Shown: positions 16,064-24,085 of the stretch, one piece after another
How positions within the stretch are numbered: the stretch's first letter is position 1
Layout of the letters: the number at the start of each line of letters is the position of its first letter
Source of the DNA: Candidatus Binatus soli
GTDB taxonomy: Bacteria > Desulfobacterota > Binatia > Binatales > Binataceae
Direction: 5' to 3'
Assembly (NCBI GenBank): GCA_002479255.1
Contig: DLMJ01000001.1
Span: 74,055-138,054 of the forward strand
Length of the DNA stretch: 64,000 nucleotides
Program-made: the position numbers and the translations under genes
Notes under the pieces: model-generated
Databases searched by the model: none
Seen by the model: the letters and a program-made list of their open reading frames with translations, nothing else
What the model was told of the DNA's origin: nothing

Positions 16064-17855
16064 ATCCGGGCTTCATAGCGCAACCGCCGCCTCCGAGTCA
16101 TGGCTCGAGGTGATCGATTCCGATTCTCCCGTGCTCCTGATTACGCCGCACGGCGGCCGCGCCGAGCCACGCACGCGCTCGCTGTCCAATCCCAAGGTCA
16201 ACGACCTTCATACCGCCGACATCACGCGCGGACTTGCGGCGCGACTTGGCGCGTCGGCGCTGATCAACGTCGCGATGGATCGCAACCGGCTCGACTGCAA
16301 CCGTCTCTCGCAAATAATCGAACGCGCGCCGTGGCTGCTCGAAATGATCGCGGATCGGGTCGGCGCAATCGTCGCGCGTCATGGCCGCGTCACGGTGCTG
16401 CTCATCCACGGATGGAACATTATCGAGCCGCGCCTCGATTTCGGACTCGGACTGCGGAATTCAGGCGGCGAACTGCGGCCGCCCGGTTCCGCTTGCGTCT
16501 CGGCCAGCGACGATTTCATCAACGGCCCTCTCGCCGGACTCGCCGACCGCCTGCATCATCATGGAATCAAGCCGACCTATGGCATGCGTTACCCGGGCGG
16601 CGGCCTCCAGAACCTGTTGCAGGCATTCACCGCGCGTCATCGCCAAAGTTCGAACGCGCCGCTCAGATCGATTTCCGAAACTGCCATGAACGGTGTCGTC
16701 GATGCGGCCCAACTCGAACTGTCTGTCTCGATCAGGATGCCCGGCGAGTTGCGCGCCCGATGCGAAGACGCCATCGCCCAAGTCTTCTCGGCAAACGGCG
16801 CTGATTGGCACGCCCCGCGCGCACCTCTCGTTGTAAATCGCGCGCCGCGCCCCCCGGTCGCCAGATCCGAAATCGGCGCGGCCGCCACGGTTGCGGCGTC
16901 CGGACGCGTCGGGATCGAATTCTACGACCCGGCGGCGCGTATCGGCGCGATGGCGAGCTTCGACGTCGGCGGCGCCGCCGTGGGCGCGCGAATCATGATG
17001 CTGTTCGATCGCCATCGCGCGGCATTATTTACCGCCGAAGGCCGGCCGACACGTTCCAGCAGCGCCGTCACTCACGGTCCGCTCTCGCTCGGGCGCGAGG
17101 GCGAATCGATCGTGCTCGCGTTCCGCGGACCCGCCGTGATCGTGCCCGACGCTACCGCGTATCTGAGCATCGAACGCGCGCTGGCCTCGGGGCGGCTGGA
17201 CGGCGACACCGAAGTTAACGCGCGTTTCGAAATCGATCATGCCGGCGGTGAGTTCGACTTCGATCGGATTCTGTCCGCGCCCGGCGCCGCGCAGGACCGC
17301 GCGTCGTCGAGCGCCTCATTCGGGCGAATTGCGGGACAGGTTTGCATCGACGGCGCCGCACGGACCGTGAACGGGTTTGCGCGCGCAGGAATGTCGTTCA
17401 CCGGACTGGGGCCGGATAAATTCACCGCGCGCCGGATGATTTGGGCGTGTTTCGAAGATAAGGAGGCGCCGCGTGCGCTCGAAGCCCGCTCGATCGCGGC
17501 AGGCGACGGGCCGCCAGGCCGCAGCGCCAGGATTCTCGGCGCGGGCGGATGGTCGCCGTGCGAGCTACGCGATCTCACGATAGAGACGCCGTCGGTCGAG
17601 CAACCGCCGCATCGTATTTTCGCATCGTTAACGCGCCCGGATGGGTCGTCATGCGAAGTCGAGGGCAGCGTCGAATGCTTTATTCCGCTGTCGCGCCCCG
17701 GGCCCGGGAATTCGCGCATCTACACATCGCTCGGGTTCGCGAGGTTTCGCAGCGGCGCCCATCGCGGGGCCGGGATGTTTGAATATTCGCGCGTCGCCGG
17801 CTCGGTGCTGACCGACGACGACGAGAGCAACGAATACGATTCCGATACTGATTGA
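16056..17855 (+). CDS. Large protein with N-formylglutamate amidohydrolase-like N-terminus
   Basis: A 599-residue protein starting eight bases inside the pcs-like gene. Residues about 20-230 contain PVLLITPHGGRAEPRT, DLHTADITRGLAARLGA, VAMDRNRLDCNRLSQI and VTVLLIHGWN, a pattern like the metal-binding His, Asp and Asn residues of the N-formylglutamate amidohydrolase/zinc peptidase fold. The remaining 350 residues are beta-rich, with many short acidic and Gly segments, and show no family I recognise. No signal peptide or clear membrane helix is visible. Tight coupling to the phosphatase and pcs genes suggests a shared lipid or envelope role, but that is inference. Confidence 0.55.
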   Translation: MAESGLHSATAASESWLEVIDSDSPVLLITPHGGRAEPRTRSLSNPKVNDLHTADITRGLAARLGASALINVAMDRNRLDCNRLSQIIERAPWLLEMIADRVGAIVARHGRVTVLLIHGWNIIEPRLDFGLGLRNSGGELRPPGSACVSASDDFINGPLAGLADRLHHHGIKPTYGMRYPGGGLQNLLQAFTARHRQSSNAPLRSISETAMNGVVDAAQLELSVSIRMPGELRARCEDAIAQVFSANGADWHAPRAPLVVNRAPRPPVARSEIGAAATVAASGRVGIEFYDPAARIGAMASFDVGGAAVGARIMMLFDRHRAALFTAEGRPTRSSSAVTHGPLSLGREGESIVLAFRGPAVIVPDATAYLSIERALASGRLDGDTEVNARFEIDHAGGEFDFDRILSAPGAAQDRASSSASFGRIAGQVCIDGAARTVNGFARAGMSFTGLGPDKFTARRMIWACFEDKEAPRALEARSIAAGDGPPGRSARILGAGGWSPCELRDLTIETPSVEQPPHRIFASLTRPDGSSCEVEGSVECFIPLSRPGPGNSRIYTSLGFARFRSGAHRGAGMFEYSRVAGSVLTDDDESNEYDSDTD

Positions 17856-17881
17856 GGTCGGCTTAGAAGGAGGAAAGGAGA

Positions 17882-18571
17882 ATGCACGAAATCGGACTGT
17901 TCGAGGCGATGTACTCGGCGCGGGCGATTCGACGCTTCAAGCCCGACCCCGTTCCCGAAGAAGTAATCACAAAAGTTCTCGACGCGGCGATTCGTGCGCC
18001 GTCGGCAGGCAATTCGCAAAACTGGGCGTTTCTCGTCGTGCGCGATCAGGAACAGCGCGGAAAGTTGGCCGAAATCTACAGAAAAGCATCTGACGCGGTC
18101 GGCTCCTTCTACGCCGCGCGCGGCCGTCCCGCCCATATGACCGACGAGCAGTTTCGTCGATTCGTATCGTCCGGAATGTATCTCTGGGATCATATAGGCG
18201 AAGCCCCCGTGCTGCTGGTGGCTTGCCTGAAGCAGGAGCCGCTGCCGCCTCCTGATGCCCTGCCGGCCGCAGCGGTCACTGCATTCTATGCTGCGATGCC
18301 GCATCTTGCGCGGATCAGCGGCGCAAGCATTTATCCGGCCGTGCAGAACATAATCCTCGCGTGTCGCGCGCTCGGGCTGGGCACCGTCATGACGACCAAT
18401 CACATTCTCTATGAGCACGAAGTAAAAGAGGTCTTAGGCCTGCCGACTGATGTTGAGACCTACACGCTCATGCCCATCGGGTATCCGCACAACAAGTTCG
18501 GACCGGTGAGCCGCCGCCCCGTGAGCGAGGTCGCGTACGCTGATCGATGGGGCAATTCGTGGCGGGGATAA
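17882..18571 (+). CDS. Nitroreductase-family FMN oxidoreductase
   Basis: A 229-residue flavin enzyme. MYSARAIRRFKPDPVPEEVI is the classic FMN-phosphate binding start and APSAGNSQNWAFLVVRD the second FMN contact; ACRALGLGTVMTTNH and LMPIGYP near the end complete the fold. A very strong ribosome site, AAGGAGGAAAGGAG, precedes the ATG. Members reduce nitro groups, quinones or enones, or dehalogenate; the substrate is unknown. It follows the 599-residue gene by 26 bases and may be cotranscribed with it. 18572-18720 has only a short minus-strand reading without a start and no recognised gene. Confidence 0.9.
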   Translation: MHEIGLFEAMYSARAIRRFKPDPVPEEVITKVLDAAIRAPSAGNSQNWAFLVVRDQEQRGKLAEIYRKASDAVGSFYAARGRPAHMTDEQFRRFVSSGMYLWDHIGEAPVLLVACLKQEPLPPPDALPAAAVTAFYAAMPHLARISGASIYPAVQNIILACRALGLGTVMTTNHILYEHEVKEVLGLPTDVETYTLMPIGYPHNKFGPVSRRPVSEVAYADRWGNSWRG

Positions 18572-18724
18572 GGCTGGCTTTACAAGTCATCGCACGCCCC
18601 TTCAAAGCCTAGTTTCAGCCGCAGGTTGAGCCCCATCGCCGCATCGTAACGCCGCGAAGCGTCGAGGACCGGCGAGCGGCGCCGGTCGCCCCATTCTCTT
18701 ATGTCCCCACTGAGTTAGGGTTAC

Positions 18725-18753
18725 TTGACAATTAGGGTATCACTAATTATATT
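18725..18753 (+). promoter_or_regulatory. Promoter with palindromic operator before tetR
   Basis: TTGACA (18725-18730), exactly 17 bases, then TATATT (18748-18753). The spacer is itself an inverted repeat, ATTAG (18731-18735) facing CTAAT (18743-18747), a classic place for an autorepressor to block polymerase. The predicted transcript starts about four bases before the ATG at 18764. Confidence 0.75.
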
Positions 18754-18763
18754 GTTACTTGAG

Positions 18764-19438
18764 ATGGGCCTGAGGGAAGAAAAGAAGGCGCGCCAGCGGC
18801 GCGAGATTATGGACCAGGCGGTCGCGCTGTTCCGCAAGCGCGGCTACGATCAGACGCGCGTACAGGACATCATCGCGCGGCTTCGCATCAGCGAGGCCAC
18901 GTTCTTCAACTACTTTCCCACCAAGGACGCGATCCTGCAGGAGTTCGCGCTGGACCAGGTCGAGCAATTCATCGCATTGCTCAAGCACGAGATGGGCGTG
19001 CGCGGCCGAAGCGTACCCGACCGCCTGCGCGAGCTGATGCGCGTGATTGCGCAGGTCGGGTCCCAGGATCGCAAGTTCATGGCGGTGGTGACCACGCGTT
19101 CCAATCTCTTCAGCGCCACCGGAGAGATCCGGAACAGGGAGTTCAAGATGTACGAGCTGCTCGCCGAGCTGTTTGCCGAGGGACAGGCGCGCGGCGAGAT
19201 TCGCGACGACGTCGAGCCGATGCAATTGGCTGAGATTCTGACCGGGATTTATACCTTGACCGGCAACAACTGGCTGATTGGCTGGTGGAACGGCTCAAGC
19301 GAAATGCTCGAGCAGCGCCTGCTCCGGGCGCTCGATGTTTTTCTGGCTGGCAGTGGCGCGCGCAGTCTAATCCCGGAACCACCGCGCCGGCCGCATCAGG
19401 CTTCCCGTCGCCGGGCAGGCCGGCGGCGCAAAACCTGA
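18764..19438 (+). CDS. TetR/AcrR-family regulator
   Basis: A 224-residue one-component regulator. The DNA-binding domain is at residues about 7-60: QRREIMDQAVALFRKRGY, then QTRVQDIIARLRISEATFFN and YFPTKDAILQEF. The C-terminal ligand/dimer domain covers the rest and ends in a basic tail (RRPHQASRRRAGRRRK). The frame is open 13 codons further upstream, but the promoter spans that stretch, so the ATG at 18764 is the start. The palindrome in the promoter suggests autoregulation. The methyltransferase-like gene 30 bases downstream is the likely cotranscribed target. Confidence 0.9.
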   Translation: MGLREEKKARQRREIMDQAVALFRKRGYDQTRVQDIIARLRISEATFFNYFPTKDAILQEFALDQVEQFIALLKHEMGVRGRSVPDRLRELMRVIAQVGSQDRKFMAVVTTRSNLFSATGEIRNREFKMYELLAELFAEGQARGEIRDDVEPMQLAEILTGIYTLTGNNWLIGWWNGSSEMLEQRLLRALDVFLAGSGARSLIPEPPRRPHQASRRRAGRRRKT

Positions 19439-19468
19439 GAGCGCGCGTACGCAGAGGAGGAAAGCGCC

Positions 19469-20128
19469 ATGGCAGTTGAGATCTACAAGCTCGCTATTCT
19501 GATCGTCGCCAGCGTCTCGTTCGCCCGTTTCGGCGCGATCATCGTTGGAATCCTGCGCGCCTTCCGCAACTACAGACGCGCCTCGGCCACACACTGGGGA
19601 CTGGTGGAGTTAATGACCTGGCCCGAGATGTTTGTGCTGATGGGCGTCACGCTTTACCTGTTTGTCAACCGCACGACCCCCTCTAATGTCGCCGGCCTCA
19701 CTTTGCTCGCCGCCCTCGTTGGTGTGGCGCTGGCTCTTGTCGCCGTGGTCGTGTCGGCCTGGGCCTTTGTTTCTCTGCCGACCGTCAGCACCGGTCACTA
19801 CGTGCTCAACGCGCAGCCGGTGGTACAAAAGGGACCCTATCGATGGGTCCGCCATCCGATATACCTGGGCGTATTTCTGATCTGGCTCGCTCTCGCGTTG
19901 GCTTTCGGCAGCGTCTTCACATTTCTGCTTGCCGCGTTGTACGTGTTTCCGGCCTACATTCTCTATATGCGTTCCGAGGAACAGATGATGGCCGCTTCGT
20001 ACGGTGCGGAATATACGAGCTACTGCCGAAAAACGGGGATGCTATTCCCGCGGCTGCGTCGGGGCGCGGCGAGGAATTTTCCCGTTAATAATCCTCTGCG
20101 TGGCGGGAAAGCGGGGCGACTGGGCTGA
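19469..20128 (+). CDS. Isoprenylcysteine carboxyl methyltransferase-like membrane protein
   Basis: A 219-residue integral membrane protein with about five helices. The C-terminal half carries the ICMT/phospholipid-methyltransferase signature GPYRWVRHPIYLGVFLIWL, followed by LYMRSEEQMM and GAEYTSYCRKTGMLFPRL, which binds S-adenosylmethionine at the membrane face. In bacteria such proteins methylate lipids or small isoprenoid-like substrates, or remain uncharacterised. AGAGGAGGAAAGCGCC gives a strong ribosome site. It is probably cotranscribed with the TetR gene 30 bases upstream. It is convergent with the Mrp-like ATPase gene. Confidence 0.85.
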   Translation: MAVEIYKLAILIVASVSFARFGAIIVGILRAFRNYRRASATHWGLVELMTWPEMFVLMGVTLYLFVNRTTPSNVAGLTLLAALVGVALALVAVVVSAWAFVSLPTVSTGHYVLNAQPVVQKGPYRWVRHPIYLGVFLIWLALALAFGSVFTFLLAALYVFPAYILYMRSEEQMMAASYGAEYTSYCRKTGMLFPRLRRGAARNFPVNNPLRGGKAGRLG

Positions 20129-20159
20129 ATGCGATTTCGATACTGATTGAGGCGCGGCG

Positions 20160-21104
20160 CTAAGCGGGCGTAGCCGCTGCCCGAGTGCGCGCGGCGACCA
20201 TCGCTTCAACCTGGTTGGCAATATCGGCGAGCACTTTGCCGGTAGGCGTGGACGCGTACTCGCGAACGAACAGCACGCCGCGATCGCTGCTGTCCGCAAG
20301 GCGCGGTTCAAACGCGAGCCGCGCCAGGATCGGTACCGCAGCCTCGCGTGCGACTCTATGGAGATCGCCCTCCGGCCACAGAGGCCGAACTGCGCGGCAT
20401 CCGTCGCAGTTGAAGCCGACCATATTCTCCACGATGCCGACGATTGGCGCGCCGATCGCGCGGCCAATTTTTATCGCCTGACGCGCGGCATTGGTGTCCT
20501 GTGCGGACGGAAGACTGAGCAGCAGGACGCCGTCGAGCGCTACCATGGCAGCTACCGAGCACAATCGATCGAGGCCGGTCGCCAGATCGATGATCAAAAA
20601 ATCGACGCTCCCGAACTGCGTTTGCGCTAAAATTCGCCTCAGCCCTTCGCGATAGCTCAGTTCCACGGGCCGCGTCGGGGCAGGCGCAACCGGCTCGCCG
20701 TTGTTGTTGCCGTTGATTTGATCGTAATCATCCACAAAGCTGATCGGTGGCGCTTCGCCGCCGGGAAGCTGATCGCTCGAAACCAGGCGCAGGCCATACG
20801 GCCCCGCAGCCGGCTCGATTGCTTCGATCATCGGGTAGGGCCGCTGCGGGTCCATCCCGAGCATCGCCGCGACACTGGGTGAATTCAGGTCCGCGTCAAC
20901 AATCGCGACCTTGCGGCCTTTCATCGCCAACGCCGCCGCGATATTCACGGCCAGCATGCTCTTGCCGACCCCGCCCCGCGCGCTTGCAAGGGCGATCTTC
21001 GCGCCGACGCCGGAAAGATTGGTGCGGATCCGCTCGCGAGCGGCGGCTAAATCGACGGATGGTCCAACGGATCCATCGCTTTCAATATCGGAAAATATCC
21101 TCAT
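20160..21104 (-). CDS. Mrp/MinD-like P-loop ATPase
   Basis: A 314-residue cytoplasmic ATPase of the SIMIBI class. The deviant Walker A is ASARGGVGKSMLAVN, then VAIVDADLNSPSVAAMLG (switch I and Asp), VDFLIIDLATGLD (Walker B) and VGIVENMVGFNCDGC. The last, with its C-x-x-C, is the hallmark of Mrp/NBP35 iron-sulfur carrier proteins, so a role in iron-sulfur cluster transfer is likely. A partitioning-type MinD/ParA role is less likely. I use the ATG at 21104 (MRIFSDIESDG); the upstream extension is low-complexity and runs into the repeat region. A Gly/Asn-rich insertion (QINGNNNGE) separates two core strands. It may be read separately from dksA because repeats lie between them. Confidence 0.85.
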   Translation of the reverse strand: MRIFSDIESDGSVGPSVDLAAARERIRTNLSGVGAKIALASARGGVGKSMLAVNIAAALAMKGRKVAIVDADLNSPSVAAMLGMDPQRPYPMIEAIEPAAGPYGLRLVSSDQLPGGEAPPISFVDDYDQINGNNNGEPVAPAPTRPVELSYREGLRRILAQTQFGSVDFLIIDLATGLDRLCSVAAMVALDGVLLLSLPSAQDTNAARQAIKIGRAIGAPIVGIVENMVGFNCDGCRAVRPLWPEGDLHRVAREAAVPILARLAFEPRLADSSDRGVLFVREYASTPTGKVLADIANQVEAMVAARTRAAATPA

Positions 21105-21220
21105 TGGCCGGTTGCTGAAATCCTGATGCAGCGATCGTAGCGATCGTTGACAACTGCGGCTCCCGCGCAAGCTGTTCTGTCTAGGATGACTGGTTTGGGC
21201 AGCACGGTAAACAACGCCCG

Positions 21221-21454
21221 GCAGGGGTGACCCCTGCACCCAGTATTAAGGCCGCGCTCCGTTGGCGGCGGCATGAAGGAAGAATCACCTGCGCGGTGGG
21301 CGGCAGGGGCTGCGGCCCCTGCACCCGCAGTGAGAAGACGCGATGGCAGGGGTGACCCCTGGCCGTGGCGACGGCAGCGCAGTAGTAAGGCCGCGCTCCG
21401 TTGTCGCGCGCGTCCCCTGCCAACGGCTTAATACTGCGCTGCCGTCGCCACGGC
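21221..21454. repeat. Intergenic palindromic repeat cluster, copy 1
   Basis: Several palindromes are packed between the Mrp-like gene and dksA: GCAGGGGTGACCCCTGC (21221-21237), GCAGGGGC...GCCCCTGC (21303-21322), a near copy at 21346-21361, and a 28-bp inverted repeat with one mismatch (21362-21389 with 21427-21454, 37-base loop) whose right arm touches the dksA stop codon. The stretch from about 21230 to 21345 reappears in inverted orientation at about 42530-42655. Such a hairpin could also end the dksA transcript. Confidence 0.9.
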
Positions 21455-21906
21455 TAGGCGCTCTCGTCGTCGGCGTCGGTGGAACCTATTTTGCGATAGG
21501 TATTGCGCTCGTCGTCGAATCGGCGCTGCGATTTCGCCTCGCGCTCCTGGTCCTGCTGACAATCCCGGCACAGGCGCGAAAATGGCATCGCCTCGAGCCG
21601 TTCCTCGGCGATCTCCAGTCCGCAGGACTCGCAGACGCCATAGGCGCCTTCGTCGAGACGCTCGAGCGCGTCGTCGATCTGCTTGAGCTTGACCCGTTCG
21701 CGGTCCGACAGGATGAAGTTGATCTCGCGATCGCGCTCTTCGGACGCGAGGTCGTAAGTGTCCATGCCCTCGTCCTTGTTGCTTTCGCGTTCGGCCCGCA
21801 ATTCGGAATCGATCTCGCCGAGCAGTTTGGTTTTCGTTTCCAGCAGTTGCTCGCGGGTTTTGGCAAGGAACTTCTTTCGGTTCGGTGCAACTGGTTTCTT
21901 CGCCAT
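21454..21906 (-). CDS. DksA/TraR-family zinc-finger regulator
   Basis: A 150-residue RNA-polymerase-binding protein that, with ppGpp, tunes transcription through the secondary channel. The N-terminal half is a charged coiled coil (LLETKTKLLGEIDSELRAER, DLASEERDREINFILSDRER), and the zinc finger is CESCG...CRDCQ at about 110-132. The coiled-coil tip carries an acidic DTYDLASEERD rather than a plain DxxDxA, so DksA-like activity is likely but not certain. ATG at 21906 (MAKKPVAPNRKKF) is chosen over an upstream-open frame that overlaps rimO. It starts 22 bases after the rimO stop and is the last gene of the leftward cluster. Its stop codon lies at the arm of the repeat hairpin. Confidence 0.9.
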   Translation of the reverse strand: MAKKPVAPNRKKFLAKTREQLLETKTKLLGEIDSELRAERESNKDEGMDTYDLASEERDREINFILSDRERVKLKQIDDALERLDEGAYGVCESCGLEIAEERLEAMPFSRLCRDCQQDQEREAKSQRRFDDERNTYRKIGSTDADDESA

Positions 21907-21928
21907 CGAATTTGCGACTCCCGGTATA

Positions 21929-23269
21929 TTAAGCGGCCGCGCCGGCGACGGTTGCGTGCAGGTCGTAGCTGAGCGCCTTGTCGATTCGTGCGCGGACGAA
22001 CTCGCCCGCCTCCGCGTCGCCCGCAAGGAATACGGAGCCATCGATTTCCGGCGCTTGACCGGACGTTCGCCCGCGTAGTCGCGTGGCGCGTCCGGGCATC
22101 GGACCCTCGACCAGCACCTCCATTTCGCGTCCGACCAGGCCGCGATTCCTGGCCAGGGAAATTTCCGACTGCGTCGCCATCAAGCTCGCCCGCCGCGCGC
22201 GCTTGACGCGCTCGGGCACCTGGTCCGGCAGGTTGTAGGCGGCGGTATTCTCTTCATGCGAGTAGGTAAACACTCCCACGCGATCGAACTGCTCATCGCG
22301 GACAAAATTCACCAGACGCTCGAACGCGGCATCAGTCTCGCCGGGGAAGCCGACGATAAACGACGTTCGCAGCACGACGCCCGGGATGCGTTTGCGCACG
22401 CGGTCGAGCAGCTTGACCAATGCCGCGCCCGAGCGCTCGCGGCGCATCGCGCGCAGCATCGCGTCGTCGGCGTGCTGCAACGGCATGTCGATATACTTGA
22501 CGACCTTGGGCAGCTCCGCGATTGCGTCGAGCAGCTCGGCGCTCACGAAATTCGGATAGCAGTAGAGCAGCCGTATCCAGCGGAGCTCGTCTATTGTCGA
22601 GAGTTCCCGGATCAACGCCGCGAGGGAAGACGGCTCATCGAGGTCGCGGCCGTAGGCGGTCAAGTCCTGGGCGATCAAATTGATCTCGCGAACGCCGGCG
22701 GCGGCCAGGTTGCGCGCCTCGGCGACGAGGTCAGCCAGCGGGCGGCTCTCATGCAGGCCGCGAATCTTGGGGATAATGCAGAAGGCGCACTTATGATTGC
22801 AGCCCTCGGAAATCTTCAAGTAAGACGTGAAGAAATCGCCGGTCTTGATTCGCGGGATTGCCGACGTCGGCAGCAGATGCGCCGCGCCGGCATACGGAAT
22901 CGGCCGCATTTCGGGTGCTTCGGTGCGCCGCAGCAGCTCGGGCAAATCGAGGAAGTTGCCGGTGCCGACGAACACGTCCACTTCGGGCATCATGGCCGCG
23001 AGTTCGGCGGCGTAGCGCTGCGACAAACATCCCGCGACCACCAGCCGCTTGCCAAAGCCGCGCTTCTTGACCTCGGCCGCTTCGAGGATCGCGTCGATTG
23101 ATTCCTTCTTGGCGGCTTCGATAAACGCGCAGGTATTCACCAACAGCACTTGCGCCTCTTCGGGATCGAGTGTGATCTCGAATCCCGCCGAAGTCAGCGC
23201 GCCAAGCATCAGCTCGCTGTCGGCGAGGTTCTTGGGGCATCCAAGCGTGAGCAGGTGAACTTTTTCCAT
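21929..23269 (-). CDS. rimO: Ribosomal protein S12 methylthiotransferase RimO
   Basis: A 446-residue radical-SAM enzyme that adds a methylthio group to an aspartate of ribosomal protein S12. The N-terminal UPF0004 domain has LLTLGCPKNLADSE and LLVNTCAFIEAAKKESID with the auxiliary-cluster cysteines, plus VVAGCLSQRY. The radical-SAM site is EGCNHKCAFCIIPKIRG, and the C-terminal TRAM-like region contains EVLVEGPMPGRATRLRGRT. The ATG at 23269 (MEKVHLLTLGCPKN) fits the family start; an upstream TTG adds 20 unlikely residues. The GCPKN and the residues after it favour RimO over MiaB. Confidence 0.95.
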   Translation of the reverse strand: MEKVHLLTLGCPKNLADSELMLGALTSAGFEITLDPEEAQVLLVNTCAFIEAAKKESIDAILEAAEVKKRGFGKRLVVAGCLSQRYAAELAAMMPEVDVFVGTGNFLDLPELLRRTEAPEMRPIPYAGAAHLLPTSAIPRIKTGDFFTSYLKISEGCNHKCAFCIIPKIRGLHESRPLADLVAEARNLAAAGVREINLIAQDLTAYGRDLDEPSSLAALIRELSTIDELRWIRLLYCYPNFVSAELLDAIAELPKVVKYIDMPLQHADDAMLRAMRRERSGAALVKLLDRVRKRIPGVVLRTSFIVGFPGETDAAFERLVNFVRDEQFDRVGVFTYSHEENTAAYNLPDQVPERVKRARRASLMATQSEISLARNRGLVGREMEVLVEGPMPGRATRLRGRTSGQAPEIDGSVFLAGDAEAGEFVRARIDKALSYDLHATVAGAAA

Positions 23270-23382
23270 GGCAGAATCGGAAAAACTTACGGGGCTTTTA
23301 AAAATACCTGTCGCATACACGCGAGGCAATCGCGGTTGAAAGCGTCATCGCGGCGATTGTGGTTTTCGGGTTTTCTCGAGCG

Positions 23383-24060
23383 TCACGGCGAGGCCGGCGC
23401 CGTCACGACATCCACGCCCGCCGGCGCCTTGAATGCGAAAATCGAATCGGGCAGTTCCACATTATCATGAACGTCGCTGAAATCGATCCTGGTCGTGTCG
23501 CCAAGCTGGTCGGTAAGCGTCAGCGTGATCAGATTGTAAGTTTTCGGATCGAGTCCAACTTCAATTTTGTAGCCGCCGGCCTTCGCGTCGAGGATCAAAT
23601 CGACGAGACCGGTGGGCCTTGCGGGACTTGCGAATGCGGCCTTGAAGTCGCGGTTGATATTGCCGATTCCGAGCAGGAACGAGGTCGCGCTGCTCGATTT
23701 GAGCGCCTGCTTGAGCGGAGTTTCGACGACCTGGTTGAGGTCCGGATCGTAGCTGTAGAGCGTCTCGCCGTCGCTGACGATTGTTTGCACTTCCGGCGCC
23801 TCGAACTCCCAGCGCATGCGTCCGGGCTTGCGAAATGAAACCGTGCCCTGACGTTTGCGTTTCGGCGCGCCGACGGTCGCGATCTCCTCGCTGAATTTCG
23901 CCGAGAATGACTTGGTGTCGCGGTAATGACGCTGCAGGCGATCCAGCACATGCTTCAAATCTTTGCTGACGGGGGCGCTGGACAGTGCGATAGTCTCGGA
24001 TTGAACGGGTGCCCCAATGGCGAGGAACATCACGATTGCCGCAAAGATCGCTTTCCACAT
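23383..24060 (-). CDS. lolA: Outer-membrane lipoprotein carrier protein LolA
   Basis: A 225-residue periplasmic chaperone that carries lipoproteins from LolCDE to the outer membrane. It has a signal peptide (MWKAIFAAIVMFLAIGAPVQ, cleaved near SE) and the LolA core: RHYRDTKSFSAKFSEEI, GTVSFRKPGRMRWEFEAPE, IVSDGETLYSYDPDLNQV and a late FKAPAGVDVV. The gene lies 25 bases after ftsK on the same strand; in many proteobacteria lolA also follows ftsK, which supports the call. No LolB or LolCDE gene is in the window. It implies a true outer membrane. Confidence 0.93.
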   Translation of the reverse strand: MWKAIFAAIVMFLAIGAPVQSETIALSSAPVSKDLKHVLDRLQRHYRDTKSFSAKFSEEIATVGAPKRKRQGTVSFRKPGRMRWEFEAPEVQTIVSDGETLYSYDPDLNQVVETPLKQALKSSSATSFLLGIGNINRDFKAAFASPARPTGLVDLILDAKAGGYKIEVGLDPKTYNLITLTLTDQLGDTTRIDFSDVHDNVELPDSIFAFKAPAGVDVVTAPASP

Positions 24061-24085
24061 TGTTTTCAGGAAAGTCGCCGCTCGC

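Noticed and set aside
18572..18720. A minus-strand reading ending RRYDAAMGLNLRLKLGFEG
   Set aside because: It looks protein-like but has no start codon with a ribosome site and no family; possibly a decayed fragment, too short to call.
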